Origin: Canna indica
Taxonomy: Eukaryota; Streptophyta; Magnoliopsida; Zingiberales; Cannaceae
Direction: 5' to 3'
DNA: 64,000 bases
Assembly: GCA_034359265.1 (NCBI GenBank)
Contig: CP136897.1
Coordinates: 22,004,001 to 22,068,000 of the forward strand
This document shows positions 24,891 through 37,905 of the stretch, one piece after another. Position 1 is the first letter of the stretch, and the number at the start of each line of letters is the position of its first letter. The notes beneath the pieces are model-generated. The model worked only from the letters and a program-made list of their open reading frames with translations. It was not told where the DNA came from and did no database searches. Made by a program: the position numbers and the translations under genes.

Positions 24891-25279
24891 CGTGTTGGAT
24901 TGTCCGTTGATATGGGTAATATTATCATCCCTAGGAGGAATAGGATGCAGCAGTCACCCAAGCCTCGGAAGGATGAATACTTTTGATGGAACAACTGATC
25001 CAATGATATATCTTGCCACAAACAAAAAAGAAAAATCCCCTTTGATCTTATTCCAAAACATCTGCATCATAATTTAAACAGTTTTGAGGATGACTGATTA
25101 CAACATAGATGATTTAGGGAATTTTAATTAGAAGAAATACTGTCATCTTACTTTGCAAGCAAACACCAACAAAGTATAATAAAATAATAATTAGAAAAAA
25201 GATTTTTGGAAGATTTTACATCATAATAGCCTACAATAGTGGGTTCAAGGCAACAACTACAAACAAAATGAACAAAAGG

Positions 25280-28200
25280 TCAGGCTTTTCCAATTGAAAT
25301 GGAGGTGTCAAGTGTAGATCCCACATGACCAATGACAAAACCATATATCTTGTGTTTCAATATTTCAATCTTCTCCTTCAATGTTTCCCCTTCAGATGTC
25401 TTCACAACTCCATCCAACCAATCATTGATCTTCTTCAGCTGTGAAAGAACTACTGCAACTTTGTTATTGTCTGAGTTATCACCAAATAAGCGAAAACCGA
25501 GTTCAATTGCTTCCTCTACAAACTTCAAAAACCAAACTTGCATTTCCTTTCTGAGAGCTAGAGAAAGATCAACTGTTTCACTAACACCATGGCCTCGAAT
25601 CCATGTATTGTTTACGGAAGGCAGAACCTTTGAACGATGGCTCTTGGCAGGAGTTCCTATTGATTGCTTCCTTGACAGACTTGTTCTTGGAGGATCCACT
25701 TGCGGAAGTACAGGTTTTTCATCAGCCTTTCGCTTCGGTAGCAATTCAGTGTCATTATTTACCAAATGGATCACTTCAAGGTCTGTGGCTAATGCTGCCT
25801 GAACCCAGAGAGAGGCCAACTTGCTCTGTTCAATTAATATTGCATCCTTGGAACTATCATTGTTTCGACTATTGAAGAGAGACTCGGCGAGAGTATTCCA
25901 TCTTAGAACATCATCATATATGGATAGAAATCGATCAATTGTTGGCACAGGGTTGCCAACCTTTGACAATGAACAAAGTTCAGAAAACATGCTGTGTATT
26001 ATGGATAAGGAATGAAATTAGTAGTGAGTAGTAAATGATATCTTTTCTTTATCAAGAAACTATTAAGTGGGTACCTGAGACACCTGATGACAGATTCAGT
26101 AACCAATGCCTCTTCCAGAGCCTCAGCGGCAGCAATAGAGGCAATGTTTCTTCTTTGAAGAGCTTCCTGCATGTTTGAGCAGATATCAAAACTCCAAAAG
26201 AAGGTAGCTTATAAATTGTTGTGGATAGGAGACATAGTAAAATCAAAATGATGAACGATTTACAAATAATAGATGCATGCCTTTCCCAGCCTTGCAAGGT
26301 GTTCGGGGACAGTGTCAAGGGGTATGCTGCCATCAGTCCACTTCTTGTCATGAACAATTGAAGGGGGCGACTTTCCCTTCTCTGGCTCAGATAAGGAATC
26401 GGATTTGATAATTGTTCTTAGTTTCTCACTGGAGGATGTTGCTTGCACTGCTTCAACATCACTCAAGCGCCTTGATGTGGCAATCTAAGAAAGATAATAA
26501 CATGAGAAAATAGCATACAACTACCGATGAAACTGTGCTTAAGATAATGCACAACATGGAAATACCTTCTGGGTTATGTGAAACATTTTTACTGTATGAT
26601 GCTTAAAACTTAAAGGGATCCAAGTGTAGAATAACTACAGTAAAATAGTAAACGATATAATTGAGTAGGGAAGCTAGCAAACAACAGATCATAACCCAAT
26701 ATTTGCTCAATTTGAAACATGAGTTTCTACTAATTACCAAGTTTACTATCTCAGCAAAATCAAATTAGATAAGTTGATTGCTGCACTCAAGTACATAACA
26801 AGTTGTTGGAGAAAGCCTAACTGCAACAAAATGGAGATCATACAGAGGCCATTTTCCTCTTTGTATGTAGCAGGAGAAAAGTTCTCTCATTTTCATGACT
26901 ACTGGTACTACTAAAACAACAATACCTCCCACAATATTCTCTTCAATTGATGAAAGAATACTAATGCTACCGGAGAACCCAATAGACCAAAACAAAACAT
27001 TGTTTTCTTTTTCAATCTCCAAATTAGAATCTATAGATTGACAAAGATAAAATAAGCATTATTGATGCCATTTTAATTTGTTTGACAAAGATGACCAATT
27101 AAAAAACTTAGAAAAAATATGTGTTTCTGTGACTATTGTTTCAGTGATTCGATAAGAAATGATGAATTGAGAATAAAACTGGAAAATATAGGGGAGACAA
27201 CACTGAGGATAAATGTCAATTGTGACTCATATTTCACCATTATTTCCTTGGGAACTTGGATCCTAAATGTTCCTTGATTATGTACAAGTTCAAAACATCA
27301 GGGCATGTGCTTCTGCATCTTCAAGAGATAGTTTGAGTCAATTTTGACAAGTTTTCCGTAATTGTGATTTAATGGCTATAATTAAGCGAGAAAGAAAATT
27401 CTTCACAATGTAATTTCTTTTCTTCATGAATACTATCATCAATACATAGATGTAACATTTATTAATAAAAGAACTACTTCATGATCTAAATGTAGATCAA
27501 GGTCACTCCAAGCAACTATTATGTCTCTATTTGATATCATTATGTCTCTATTTGATGTATTCATGTTTCAAATTCGGACATGTGAGCTTTGGCTCCCTAC
27601 ATTTAACAAGGCATGAACACATAATAGTTAAATGCTTCAAATCCGATGCAATTTAGAAGAGATACCTGAGTCCTTGAAATAGATTCTTTGTCCATCTTGC
27701 TCTTCGATCCTTCCTTCACTTTAGGATCAGAAGTTACAACTGAATTCACTGAAGAATCGTCCCAGCTCTTCCTCATGGACTTCATTGAACCTACAAATGC
27801 ATCGGACACCCTTGCGATCCCTGCAACCACCACTCCGTGCTTCTTCTTCCCACCACCCTCCCCTGTCGCAGGTGAGGCCACCTTTATCCCGCCGGAGAGC
27901 CTTCGCGCTGGGGACATGGAGCCCCTCCTCCCCATCGGCGAAGCAGCAGCCTTCCGCCCCGCCGGTGATGGCTGCCGATACCTTGATGGAACAATGATGG
28001 CAGGCTCCCTTGCTACTCTACGATTCTCCTCCTTCGCTGCCACTAGGCTCGGGACCTCACACTTTGATGGGGCAGGGGAAGTTGGCCTCGATCTTGCCCT
28101 CCCAACTAATGCTGGCGATGACGGCCGGGAACTCGTCTTCATGGCTGAAGATGGGTCGCGCAGCAGTTCGCCTGTGCTATTACCGCTGCCTGCGCCGCTA

Positions 28201-28811
28201 TTCCTCGCGAGCACTTTCGCTGCCGAAGGGGACGAGAATCGTCGTGGTTTTCCAGTGGTATCGCCTTGGTTCTTGCCGGATCCAACGACCACGTTCTCCT
28301 TGGCGGCAAAGACGGTTCTTTTATCTTCCTCCAGGTGGTTGTGTTTGGATCTCAGAGAAGCGGGGAGGAGGGGAGGGCCGGCATCCGCGGAGGAGGCAGG
28401 CTGGATAACGAAACCGTGGTGATTAGGTGAGGAGCGGGCGACGAGTGGAGTGGGGGAGCCGACGAAGGGGTGAGGGCGAGCACCGGGGACGGGACGGAGA
28501 CCCACTGCGCGGGGCACAGGATGAGCAAACTGGAGGCGATCGACGTGGACGAGTTGGCCGAGCTGGGAGCGGGTGGAGAGGACAGCGTCGGCGTCGGCGT
28601 CTGAGAGGGAGACGTAGGTGGAGTTGGCGGAATCGGAGAGCTGGAGGTAGAAGCCGTGCGAAGGCCAGAGGTCGTCGCCAGTGGAGGCCGAGAGAGCGGG
28701 CACGATACCGACGACCTGGAGCACGGCGGAGCGGTATTCGCTGGTGACACGGGCGTCGGTGTTCATGGACTGGAGCAACTTGAGCAGGACGCCCGGCGTG
28801 AGCGACGCCAT
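25280..28811 (-). CDS. DUF936 plant-specific protein
   Basis: Four exons, phase-matched: 28811-27666, 26484-26281, 26166-26075, 25991-25280, giving 717 residues. The N-terminus [16 protein letters not shown] and the following 110 residues are the conserved DUF936 block. Residues about 120-370 are low-complexity and Ser/Pro/Arg-rich ([23 protein letters not shown] repeats), probably disordered and basic. The C-terminal third is a second conserved helical region ([37 protein letters not shown]). The molecular function of the family is not established to my knowledge. Intron 2 has a GC donor. Exon 1 is strongly GC-rich and exon 4 is not. A truncated copy lies downstream at 16640-24060. The start is the first Met of the conserved block. 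Confidence 0.92.
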
Positions 28812-30083
28812 GGCCTAGGTGGAGCTCCACGCGAACTGTTCGACGAAATGTCGAAGAGCGATCAAGTAAGGACAAGAGGGAGCGTACAATACGACGAAGG
28901 GAGTCACGTGAACGTTTGGGAGACGCTGTGGATAATATTTAATGTTTCAAATTTGAAATGCCCGCCTCAGCGTACAACGGCTATTTGGTATAGAATATAA
29001 CGGGGAGGCGTTTCGGGCTTCGTATCTTATAACGGCTGGAAACTTAAGAGACATAAGAGACGTTAATCCATATCGGTAAATAATTCAAATATTTCTTTCT
29101 TTCTTTTTAATTCAAATATATCACATGGAAACGTTCTTAAATGGCATATTTGATCCATGGAACAAAGGAGAAATAATTATTTGATGTATCATGTTAACAT
29201 CGACGAGGTGGCAAATGGATGTTCTAGTTGGCATCGCATCCACTTGACGAGTAGGACATTCAAGGCGAATAGCAATTTTGCCCATCATCGATCTCTCATA
29301 TATGTCAATCTGAGACGGATAAAATGGTATTTTCGCTTGATCATCTTTAAATTAGGGTGGCCATGCGAAATTAGAATCCCTAATTTTCAATTTGGGGTAG
29401 CAATTAGGGCTTCTAATTTCATATTGCCGTTCCAAATTGAAGACGTCCATGCAAAAATATCATTTTGCCCCTCCCAGATTAACATATAATAGAGGTTGGC
29501 GAGGAACAAAATTATAATTCACCTCGAAGACCCCCACTCGACCGATGAGTACGACACCAACTAAAACATCTGTTTGTCACATCGTCGTAGTTAACACAAC
29601 ATAATATTTTTTATTAAAATTGACAGGTTATGCCAAATGTCATAATTGATAAAAAAAATTACGTGTTTTCATGCTAACGAAAATACTTCGTGGTAAAAAT
29701 AAAAAAAAAAAAAATCAAAGTTCGTATATTTTTAATTATTTACTTTATATTATACTATACATATTTCCTTTTAAAATGTATATAATATATATTGATATAG
29801 TAATTTTAACAAATGCAAAAGTATATAAATAATTTTAACTAATTCTAAACCTATTGTGTTATAATAAGATCATATTTACTTTAAAACTAATTAATTAATT
29901 AAAAGCTATGTTTGTTATATTTTTAAATTACTATTTTATTTTTAATAATTTGATTACAAATATTCATATTTTTATTATGTTATTATAAATTAGAATAAAT
30001 TAGAATATATTTTATAATTTTGAACGTAAATATTTAATCTTTTTTAAGATGAATATATTTGTCATTGTGTCATTTATTTCTAG
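28812..30083. other. DUF936 upstream region and intergenic spacer
   Basis: Short GC-rich leader, then increasingly AT-rich DNA. A frame at 29157-29489 resembles nothing I recognise. Near 29340-29440 'aattag' phrases repeat. No gene is supported. Confidence 0.5.
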
Positions 30084-31079
30084 AATTAATTATAGAATAT
30101 ATCCCGACTATTGACATTCCTTAATCTATCATCACTTTTTAATTTTTCTAATTCAGTACACCACTTTTCGATTTGTTATAAATCTATCACACCGTCTATC
30201 CAGCGTCAACTTTGTCGTCAGAATGCTGATGTGGCGCTGCTGACGTGGCTAATAATCTCAGTTAGCATTCAGATGCGATTTTTTTAACTTATTTTTTTTC
30301 GGCCCCATCAAATCTAGTCAGCAACCATTTAAGGGTTAATTACAAAATATATCTCGACTTTTGACGTTTTTTCCTAATCTATCATCACTTTCCAATTTTC
30401 TCAATTCAGTACACAACTTTTTGATTTGTTACAAATCTATCCCATCGTCTACCTAGCGTCAACTTCGCAATTTTCAACAGAGAGAAGAAATCTCTCTCTT
30501 CTGTTGAGAATTTTCTTGTCAAAACAAAATCTATAACGACAAATCATATTTAATAGTATCATCACTGTTGGAAAATCTTAGAATATCATATGAAATTCTA
30601 CATTTAATAGTAACATCACTGATGGGAAATTTCTAGGGTTTATACTAATCATACCAGACGGAAGTGGAGAAGGCGAGCGAGCAGATGAAAATTAATAGAG
30701 ATATACCACAGTCGACGTAGATGAAGACAGGGAGCACGAAGAGTTGCAAGCGACGTCGGGGATTGAGAGATAGGCGAGCAGGCGACAAGGTCGAGGAAGA
30801 GGCGAGTATGGGATTTTAAAGGTGGATTTTTTAAATTAACTTGTCATGATCTGCTGACTGGGTTTGGTGGGGCCGAAAAAAAATAAGTTAAAGTTTATGT
30901 CTGAATGCTGACTGGGATTATTAGCCACATCGGCATTTAAACGCGCGAAGTTGACGTTGGGTAGACGGTGAGATAAATTTGTAACAAATCGAAAAGTGAT
31001 GTACTGAATTAAAAAAAATTAGAAAATGATGATAGATTTGAAAAACACGTCAAAAGTCATAATATATTTTGTAATTATT
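30084..31079. mobile_element. Mutator-like element with long TIRs, non-autonomous
   Basis: Left arm 30084-30326 and right arm 30851-31079 are inverted copies that share 'cacttttcgatttgtta' and 'ttattttttttcggcccca'. Long TIRs with ends of the 'taattacaaaatatat' type suggest a Mutator-like element. A second partial copy of the left arm lies in direct orientation at 30333-30472. The central 380 bp has no transposase. The target duplication could not be resolved. Confidence 0.7.
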
Positions 31080-31329
31080 TATTCATATTCTTTATCTATT
31101 TTATTCCTCCTCTATTTCAACAACCAAATATGCCTAAATAGATTCTACTAATACAGTGTTTTACAATTTATTTAATTCTTTTATTTTTATTTTTTTCTTC
31201 TTGATATTTGGAGCACCATATTTAAAGTTTATGGTCCGTAATAATTAGTATATTTAAATTAAATGATTTCAAAAAATTTATAATAGCTAATAATGCAAAC
31301 CTCTAAGTTATAGCAATTAATCCTCCATG

Positions 31330-31830
31330 ATGATAAATTTATACCCACATTTGATAGGGCATTGTAGCCTCTTTCTCCTTCCATACGAGTCAGTTTCATT
31401 GGATCTTTTCATACATCTAGTTCCAGCCATAAATCGGCTAACCAGAAAACTAGGAAGTGTCGCCAAACCTTATGTAAGATATCATTATTAGTGTACCTAA
31501 TGAACCATAATGTAACAACAATAATGATTCTAGCATCCGTATTGAACTTAGAAACATGTCTACTAGCTAGAAACCCATCTATCACTTCTCTGATTAACTC
31601 CTAGGAAGATATTCTTGATGTGCCTATGGTACCAAAATTGTTTTGCAAAAACACAATCTGAAAATAAATGTTCATTTGATTCGATTTAATGAGTGTGAAT
31701 AGAACAAGAATCATTATTACTAAAAATACTAAGCTTTTTCAATATTAGTTTGGTAGGAAGCATGTTGTAAAGTAATTTCCATGAAAAAAATCCTTAATTT
31801 TAAGACGAAATTTCAAAGTACATAGATGAA
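31330..31830 (-). pseudogene. LINE relic, zf-RVT region
   Basis: One minus-strand frame near 31590-31810 reads FSWKLLYNMLPTKLILKKL, then a stretch ending in EHLFSDCVFAKQFW. This is the layout of the zinc-binding region that follows reverse transcriptase in plant L1-type LINEs. Stop codons interrupt it and flanking frames are weak. No poly(A) tail or 5' end was identified, so the boundaries are approximate. Confidence 0.55.
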
Positions 31831-33059
31831 GCCATGGCAAAGAGGAGTGACCCCCAATTAATTCATGGTTTCTAATGAAATGATATGCTTTTTTGGTGGT
31901 AACAACTCTCCTATCATCATAATGGTTATTATTTTGTAGTCGCACACAAAACACTTTCTATTTAGGCATGAAAATAAGTGGGGATTTATGTCCGTTGGAA
32001 CATAGAAACAATTAAATCGAAGGTAGAAAATGAAGGATTCGATCAGCGACAAAGAGATAATGATGAATAAAATAGATCATTCAACTAGAGGTGCAAGTGA
32101 GTCGAACAACTTGTGAGTTACTAGGGACCGACTCGATGAAAACTCAAACTCGACTCTGTCTTATCGAGCTCAAACCGACCTTTACATACAAGCAAGCCGA
32201 GGTCGAGCTAACCAATACTGACCTCGACCGGCTTGTGAGCCTAATCGATCTTATATATAATTATATTAATTTTAATTTTAATATTTCAGATCGATCGAGC
32301 ATAAACCCGAGTCGAGTAGATCTTAATCGAGCCTGAACGAGCTCGGTCAAGCTCGAGAAAAATAAATGAGCCTAAACGAGTCGAGCTCAAGTTGCTTTAG
32401 TAGAACTTGTGTCGAGCTATATATATCTACTAGAATATATTGTCGTTGTCACCGACGGCTCAGGCCGTGGTTGAACCGTCGATGATGACTATCACGGACG
32501 GTGAGGACCATGGCAAAACGTTGTCACTAACATGCGCGTCTCATATAAGTTATGACGACCGACCTTTACCGTCACAAGTAATCATCAGCGACAACCGCAT
32601 AAACACATCAGTGATGGTGCTGGCGGTTGTCGCTGATTTAAACACATCAGCCGCGGCAGTTAGCCGTCGATGATATTATTAGCAACTGTGATAGTTGGTG
32701 CAACCCAGGCCATCAGCTATTTACGGTACGCTTTCAACCACAGCATAGTGACGGGCAGCCGTGGCTGAAGTTATATCATGTAATTGAAAAAAATTAAAAT
32801 TTTAAAAATTCATGTATACAATTATATTTATACATTATAATTTATTTACAATCACATATTATAATCACAAAACATCATACACATACATTTTCAACCAACA
32901 ATACAAGTTTTACTTAAATATCATCAATTTAAGCCTCAAACATGAGGCAAACAAGTATTAAAATATAATATATACAACTATATAACTCAAATCGGAGGCA
33001 AACAAGTATCAAAATATGAAATATAAAGTATAAACACCTATCAAGTATCTAAGCCTCAA

Positions 33060-33182
33060 ACGAAGACTAACAAGTATCAAAATATAATAAACCAAAATCT
33101 CACGACTACAGAGGAGACGACAGCGCCAGGGTTAGGAGCGTCGACTGGGTCGAGGAGGATGACAGATGTGACATCATCGGTA
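33060..33182 (-). pseudogene. C-terminal remnant of element A tnpA-type gene
   Basis: The sequence just before the B terminus resembles the end of the B tnpA-type gene near 33800-33900, with shared 'cgactgg/ggctcgaggacgatg' phrases. It is probably the tail of the A gene, cut off by the B insertion. Confidence 0.45.
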
Positions 33183-33823
33183 CACTACTGGAATAACAAG
33201 CATTAGCAACGGCTCCAACCGTTGTTGAGCTATTGCTAAAATCCATGAGCAACGGCCCGGCCTGTTGTAAAGCAGTCGTGGCAGAAAAGCGTGTTGCTGA
33301 TAACTTAGCAACAGATCAGCAACGTCCACAGCGGCCATTGCTAATAATATTATCAACAAATGTTCTGCCACGGTTGTAGGGTCGTTGTAGATATGTACAT
33401 CAACAACGACCCGGTTGTCATGGCAAGACCATTAGTGAAAGCTCGTTGCTAACCCGTTGTTGTGGGTCATCAGCAACAGCTTTGAGATTGCGGCCCAGAA
33501 AATACGATACACTTTCAGTAATGACTTTCCCAAGAACAGTCGTGGGAAAGCCGTTGCTGATGATGTTAACCTGTAATTGAAAAGTTTTATAATTTCTAAT
33601 TTCCATTAATACATTGATACATTTAACTTAATACATAACTTACACACATATACACACATCCATTCACATACACATCACAGATACACCCAGATATATATCA
33701 AAATAATTATACTTATATTTATAATTATCCATAATCATATAAAAACTATTCAAATTCAAAACTATCGTATCAATATCCAAACAAAATAATAAACCTCACG
33801 ACGACGATGGAGGAAGGTCTAGA

Positions 33824-35346
33824 TCATAATATGACGGGGTTTGGAGTGCTTGGGTGTACACCGGCGTAGACTGGCTCGAGGACGATGGATCTGATGATGC
33901 TGAAGGGATGCCTACTCCGGTATGAGCTGAGATATTGCGTAGCATAGCATGCATCTCCGCCATCATCTGACTCTGACGCTCCCATCATCTCACTATGACG
34001 CGTGACCGTCTCCTCCAGTGTCCCTATAATGCTACTATAATCATAATTAGTCCTGGAGGTGGACGGCCGCTCACCAGCGACCGGAGGGGTCGGTGCCCCA
34101 ACTGGCTCGAGCACGGCTCGCCCATGACCACTGCATACAAAGCCATATACGCAGTCGTGGTCCCAGCCACCTGCAGCCTCGACCCCCAGCTCCTGCATCA
34201 AAGTCCTCGGGGGTGCCCCCACGATGCATCACCATCTGAGTGTAGGTCTCCTACTCGAGTTTGATTTTTTTGTTTCATATTTTTCCTAAAACTTAAATTA
34301 TAAATAAATAATGAATAATTTAAACAAATATACTTACCATAATGATTGCAGCGCGGGTGTCGATGTACTCCCCCGTCCCATTTCCTCGACGATGAGTCCA
34401 CTCAAACACCGCCATCGGGGAGGGTCGCTGGACAGTCCTGTCGTCCATCACCGTCGTCTATATTTATAAAACAAATGCATTATTTATTACACAGAGTAAC
34501 AAATAATATATATAATTGAATTTAATGTAAAATACTTATCATACGACGATCGTGCACTACAAATGATATTGAGCCGCCGGTGTGACGCGCTCCTCCCCCC
34601 GGACATGCAATTTCTAGCCGCGGTCCTAGAAACCTCATGCCATCGATCTGTCGACCATAACACAATGAGTTGGTCCCATATATCCAGAGTAACCCAATCG
34701 GGGTCGTATCCCCGAGTCTCTGCGATGTTTGTCGTCCCAGCTCGGGCCATCGCCTGGGATCGGGCCTACCCCAGCTGGCCGTTGTACCTCTGTTGGGAAA
34801 TAGCCTCCCAGGCCATGTAAATAAAGGACCTCTAGTCCTCAGCCCATGTATAGCGAGCTTGCAAAACAATAATATCAGTACCAATATTAATCATAATGTA
34901 TATATAAAAAGAATACGTGCCTCAAACTCACGTCATAGCATGTCGACGTGCTCACGGTGCACGTGAGACCATGTGGGCCATGCCCCATGCATGTATCGTC
35001 GGATCGTAGAAGATATGGTCCTCGGCACATCCTACTGCTCGAACCTGCACAACAAAAATAAAGTTCAATATTATATTATGATATAATGAATTTATAATAA
35101 TTTGTAATTCATGATACATTACCGCTCCCCAATCACACTAATGAGTCTATGTGACTCTGTGGCTGGCGGAGGCAGCCACCTATTTGGCCCACATGGTCGC
35201 CTACGTCTCGATGAACTAGCCTCGGCGGCATGAGGATAAGCGACAGGAGTATCATCGGTAGGAGGATCAACAGTAGGAGGAAGTGCTGGAGTCTGATCGA
35301 TCGGAGACACCGAAGCTCTCATCCGACGATAACCACGACCCACCAT
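33824..35346 (-). pseudogene. CACTA tnpA-type (Transposase_24-like) gene of element B
   Basis: Discontinuous exons on the minus strand. Recognisable pieces: MVGRGYRRMRASVSP at the 35346 end, a segment with TVQRPSPMAVFEWTHRRG near 34345-34450, and GVEAAGGWDHDCVYGFVCSG near 34100-34220, typical of the plant CACTA accessory protein. No continuous frame was assembled, and its integrity is uncertain. Confidence 0.65.
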
Positions 35347-35556
35347 ATTTGTCGAATAAGTATATAATTAGATTATATATATAGTAGAGATATATTTAAT
35401 ATAAGATATACTTTACAATTATTCATCATCATCTGAGTAATAGTATTCGAATTCTTCTTCTTCTTTTTCTTCATCATCTTCATCATCATCTTCATCTTCT
35501 TCATCTCCAGCTTCCTCAACTTCATGATCATCATCATTAACATATTCAACTTCTAA

Positions 35557-37905
35557 TTAAACTAATGCTGTGTCCGCATCATCGAGTATTGGAATAATAC
35601 GGTCTATTACGGGAGGATCCTCTTCTTGATAGAAATCATTTGTCACATCAGGTATCGGCTCATTCTCTCCTGCTATCGGATCAATTCTTTCTCTAGCTTT
35701 AGTCTTACAGACAACACGCCAGTCTGTTTTATCTTTATTTTTAGCCGGATACTTCGCGTAATATACTTGTTCGACTTGTAATGCCAATATAAAAGGCTCA
35801 TTTGCTCCCAATTTTGATTTGTAATTAACATCAACAAGTTTGTATTTTGGATGAACTTTCATGCCCATTTTTGTTGTATCGAACCAATGACATCTAAATA
35901 GGATAGTTGATTTCAAGCCAAAGTAGTGCAATTCTATCACTTCTTCCATCAATCCATAAAAATCCATATCGCATTGAACATACGTTGTCATTTTCACGCA
36001 GACTCCTGCATTCATCATCTTCTTTGTAAATGCATATTCAACCGTGTGAAATTTATACTCATTAACAAAATATTCGCTATAACACGACACTAGTCGCGAC
36101 GGTCCACTAACAAACTCAAATATTCTATCATCTATTTTAGCTCTGTGATCTTTGCTGTAAGCCCGAATCTAAGTAGAAAAATCACGATTCTGTAATCTCT
36201 CCAATTCTTCTTCGTTGTGAATAGAGTATTTTTGCACCATCTCAATGTCACATATTTTAATGAATTATTCAATTTCTGGACAATTGAGTAATACATACAA
36301 TTGTGTCCAATGATACTCCTCGTCGCTTAAATGTCGAGATGGACGAGAACCAAAAAGCACGACCAGAGTGACAAAATATATTTAAACATTCATCTGAATG
36401 ATGAACTCCCCCGTCATCGTTACGTGGAAGATGATCAAATCTTGTCTGTATTGTTGATTCAAAGTAAAATGAGCAGAATGTTGAAATTTCTTAGATAATA
36501 TACGATTCAGATATTGATCATTCAACAACTGCGATGTTCTTTACTTTTTTCTTCAGACGATTCATGTATCTTTTAAATAAGTACATCCACCGATATTGAA
36601 CGAGGCCACTAACTCGTGTCTCGTATGCCAAGTGTATCGGTAGATGCTCCATCGAGTCAAAGAAGACATGAGAGAAAAACTGCTCCAGCTTGCATTTAAT
36701 TTCAACAATATTACTTTCAAGTGCTGAAATATCTTCGACTCGAATGACATTTGCACAAATATTTCTAAAAAACATACTTAATTCAATCAACGAACCCCAC
36801 ATATTATCAGGTAGAAGATCTCGAAATGCGATTGAAAGCAATCTCTACGTGAATACATGGCAATCGTAGCTCTTCATCCCTGATATTTTGCAATCATCGA
36901 CGTTCACGCATCGAGATAAGTTTGAGGCATATTCATCGGGTAATATGAGTTCTTTTATCCATTGACAAACATCTTTGATCTGTTATTTATTTAACACATA
37001 TGGGGCCTTCGGCTTCAAATATCGTCTGTTGACCTCTTGTAACTCCAACTTCGGCCTCTTACAAAGTATTTTTATATCATGTCGGGCATTGACATTATCT
37101 TTAGTTTTTCTGAAAACATCCATCAAAGTGTTGAAAATATTATCAAACACATTTTTTTCAATTTGCATGATATCCAAATTATGTTGAATCAGTAATGAAC
37201 TCCATTACGATAATTCCCAAAAGATATTTTTTTTCACTCAGTTATGTGTTTGACCAAAGCCCGACACTCTTTCATTTCTACCAAACACTATCTCTGAAAG
37301 TGCTAAAACACGTGCTAATATTTGTCCAACAGACAATATCGGTGGTGGCTCATCTCTTTCGACTCTGCCCTTAGTAAATTTATTACGATTCCTTCGATAC
37401 TGATGGTTAGCCGGTATGAATCGACGATGACAATCAAAGAATTAGATTTTTCGTCCATTCTGAAGACTAAATGATTTAGAGTGTTCCATACAATACGGAC
37501 AAAAGAATCGGCCGTGAGTGCTCCAACCAGACAATATGTCGTAGGCCGGGAAATCATTGATTGTCCACAAGATCGCAGTCTTTAAATTGAAATTTTACTT
37601 CTGGTGACAATCATAAGTGACAGCTCCCTCAGTCCACAATATTTTTAATTCATCTATCAAGGGTTTGAGAAACACGTCAATTTCTTTTCACGGATCCGTA
37701 GGACTCGGAATAATCATCGAAAGATAAATAAATTCATCTTTCATACACTTTGATGGTGGCAAATTATAAACCGTTAGCAACACTGGTCAAACTGAATAAG
37801 GAGTTGCAGAATGACCAAACAGATTAAAATCATGCGTCCATAATCTCAATATGATATTTTTAGTATCCCTAGCAAATGAAGGATTGCATCTATCCAAATG
37901 TTTCC
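35557..37905 (-). pseudogene. CACTA TNP2-type transposase relic with DUF4218 and DUF4216, element B
   Basis: From 37905 down: CNPSFARDTKN and TVYNLPPSKCMKDEFIYLSM (TNP2 core), then MDIMQIEKNVFDNIFNTLMD near 37177, a DUF4218-like part near 36518-36841 with MEHLPIHLAYETR and RWMYLFKRYM, and a DUF4216-like part at 35557-36170 with EYFVNEYKFHT, VYYAKYP and DWRVV. An acidic tail follows at about 35410-35560. Several stops and frame changes are present and the N-terminal third is missing, so it is inactive. Confidence 0.8.

Larger units (their letters stand above)
33183..37905 (-). mobile_element. CACTA element B, truncated at its transposase end
   Basis: The terminus CACTACTGGAATAACAAGC starts at 33183 and is followed by subterminal 'agcaacgg/ccgttgctga' motifs to about 33570. 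On the minus strand come a tnpA-type gene (33824-35346) and a TNP2-type gene (35557-37905). No matching terminus exists at the other end. The sequence instead changes inside coding DNA at about 37905 to that of element A. B therefore lost its transposase-side half. Confidence 0.75.

Noticed and set aside
28010..28875. Alternative frames over DUF936 exon 1
   Set aside because: Arg/Pro-rich shadows of a GC-rich exon, without conserved domains.
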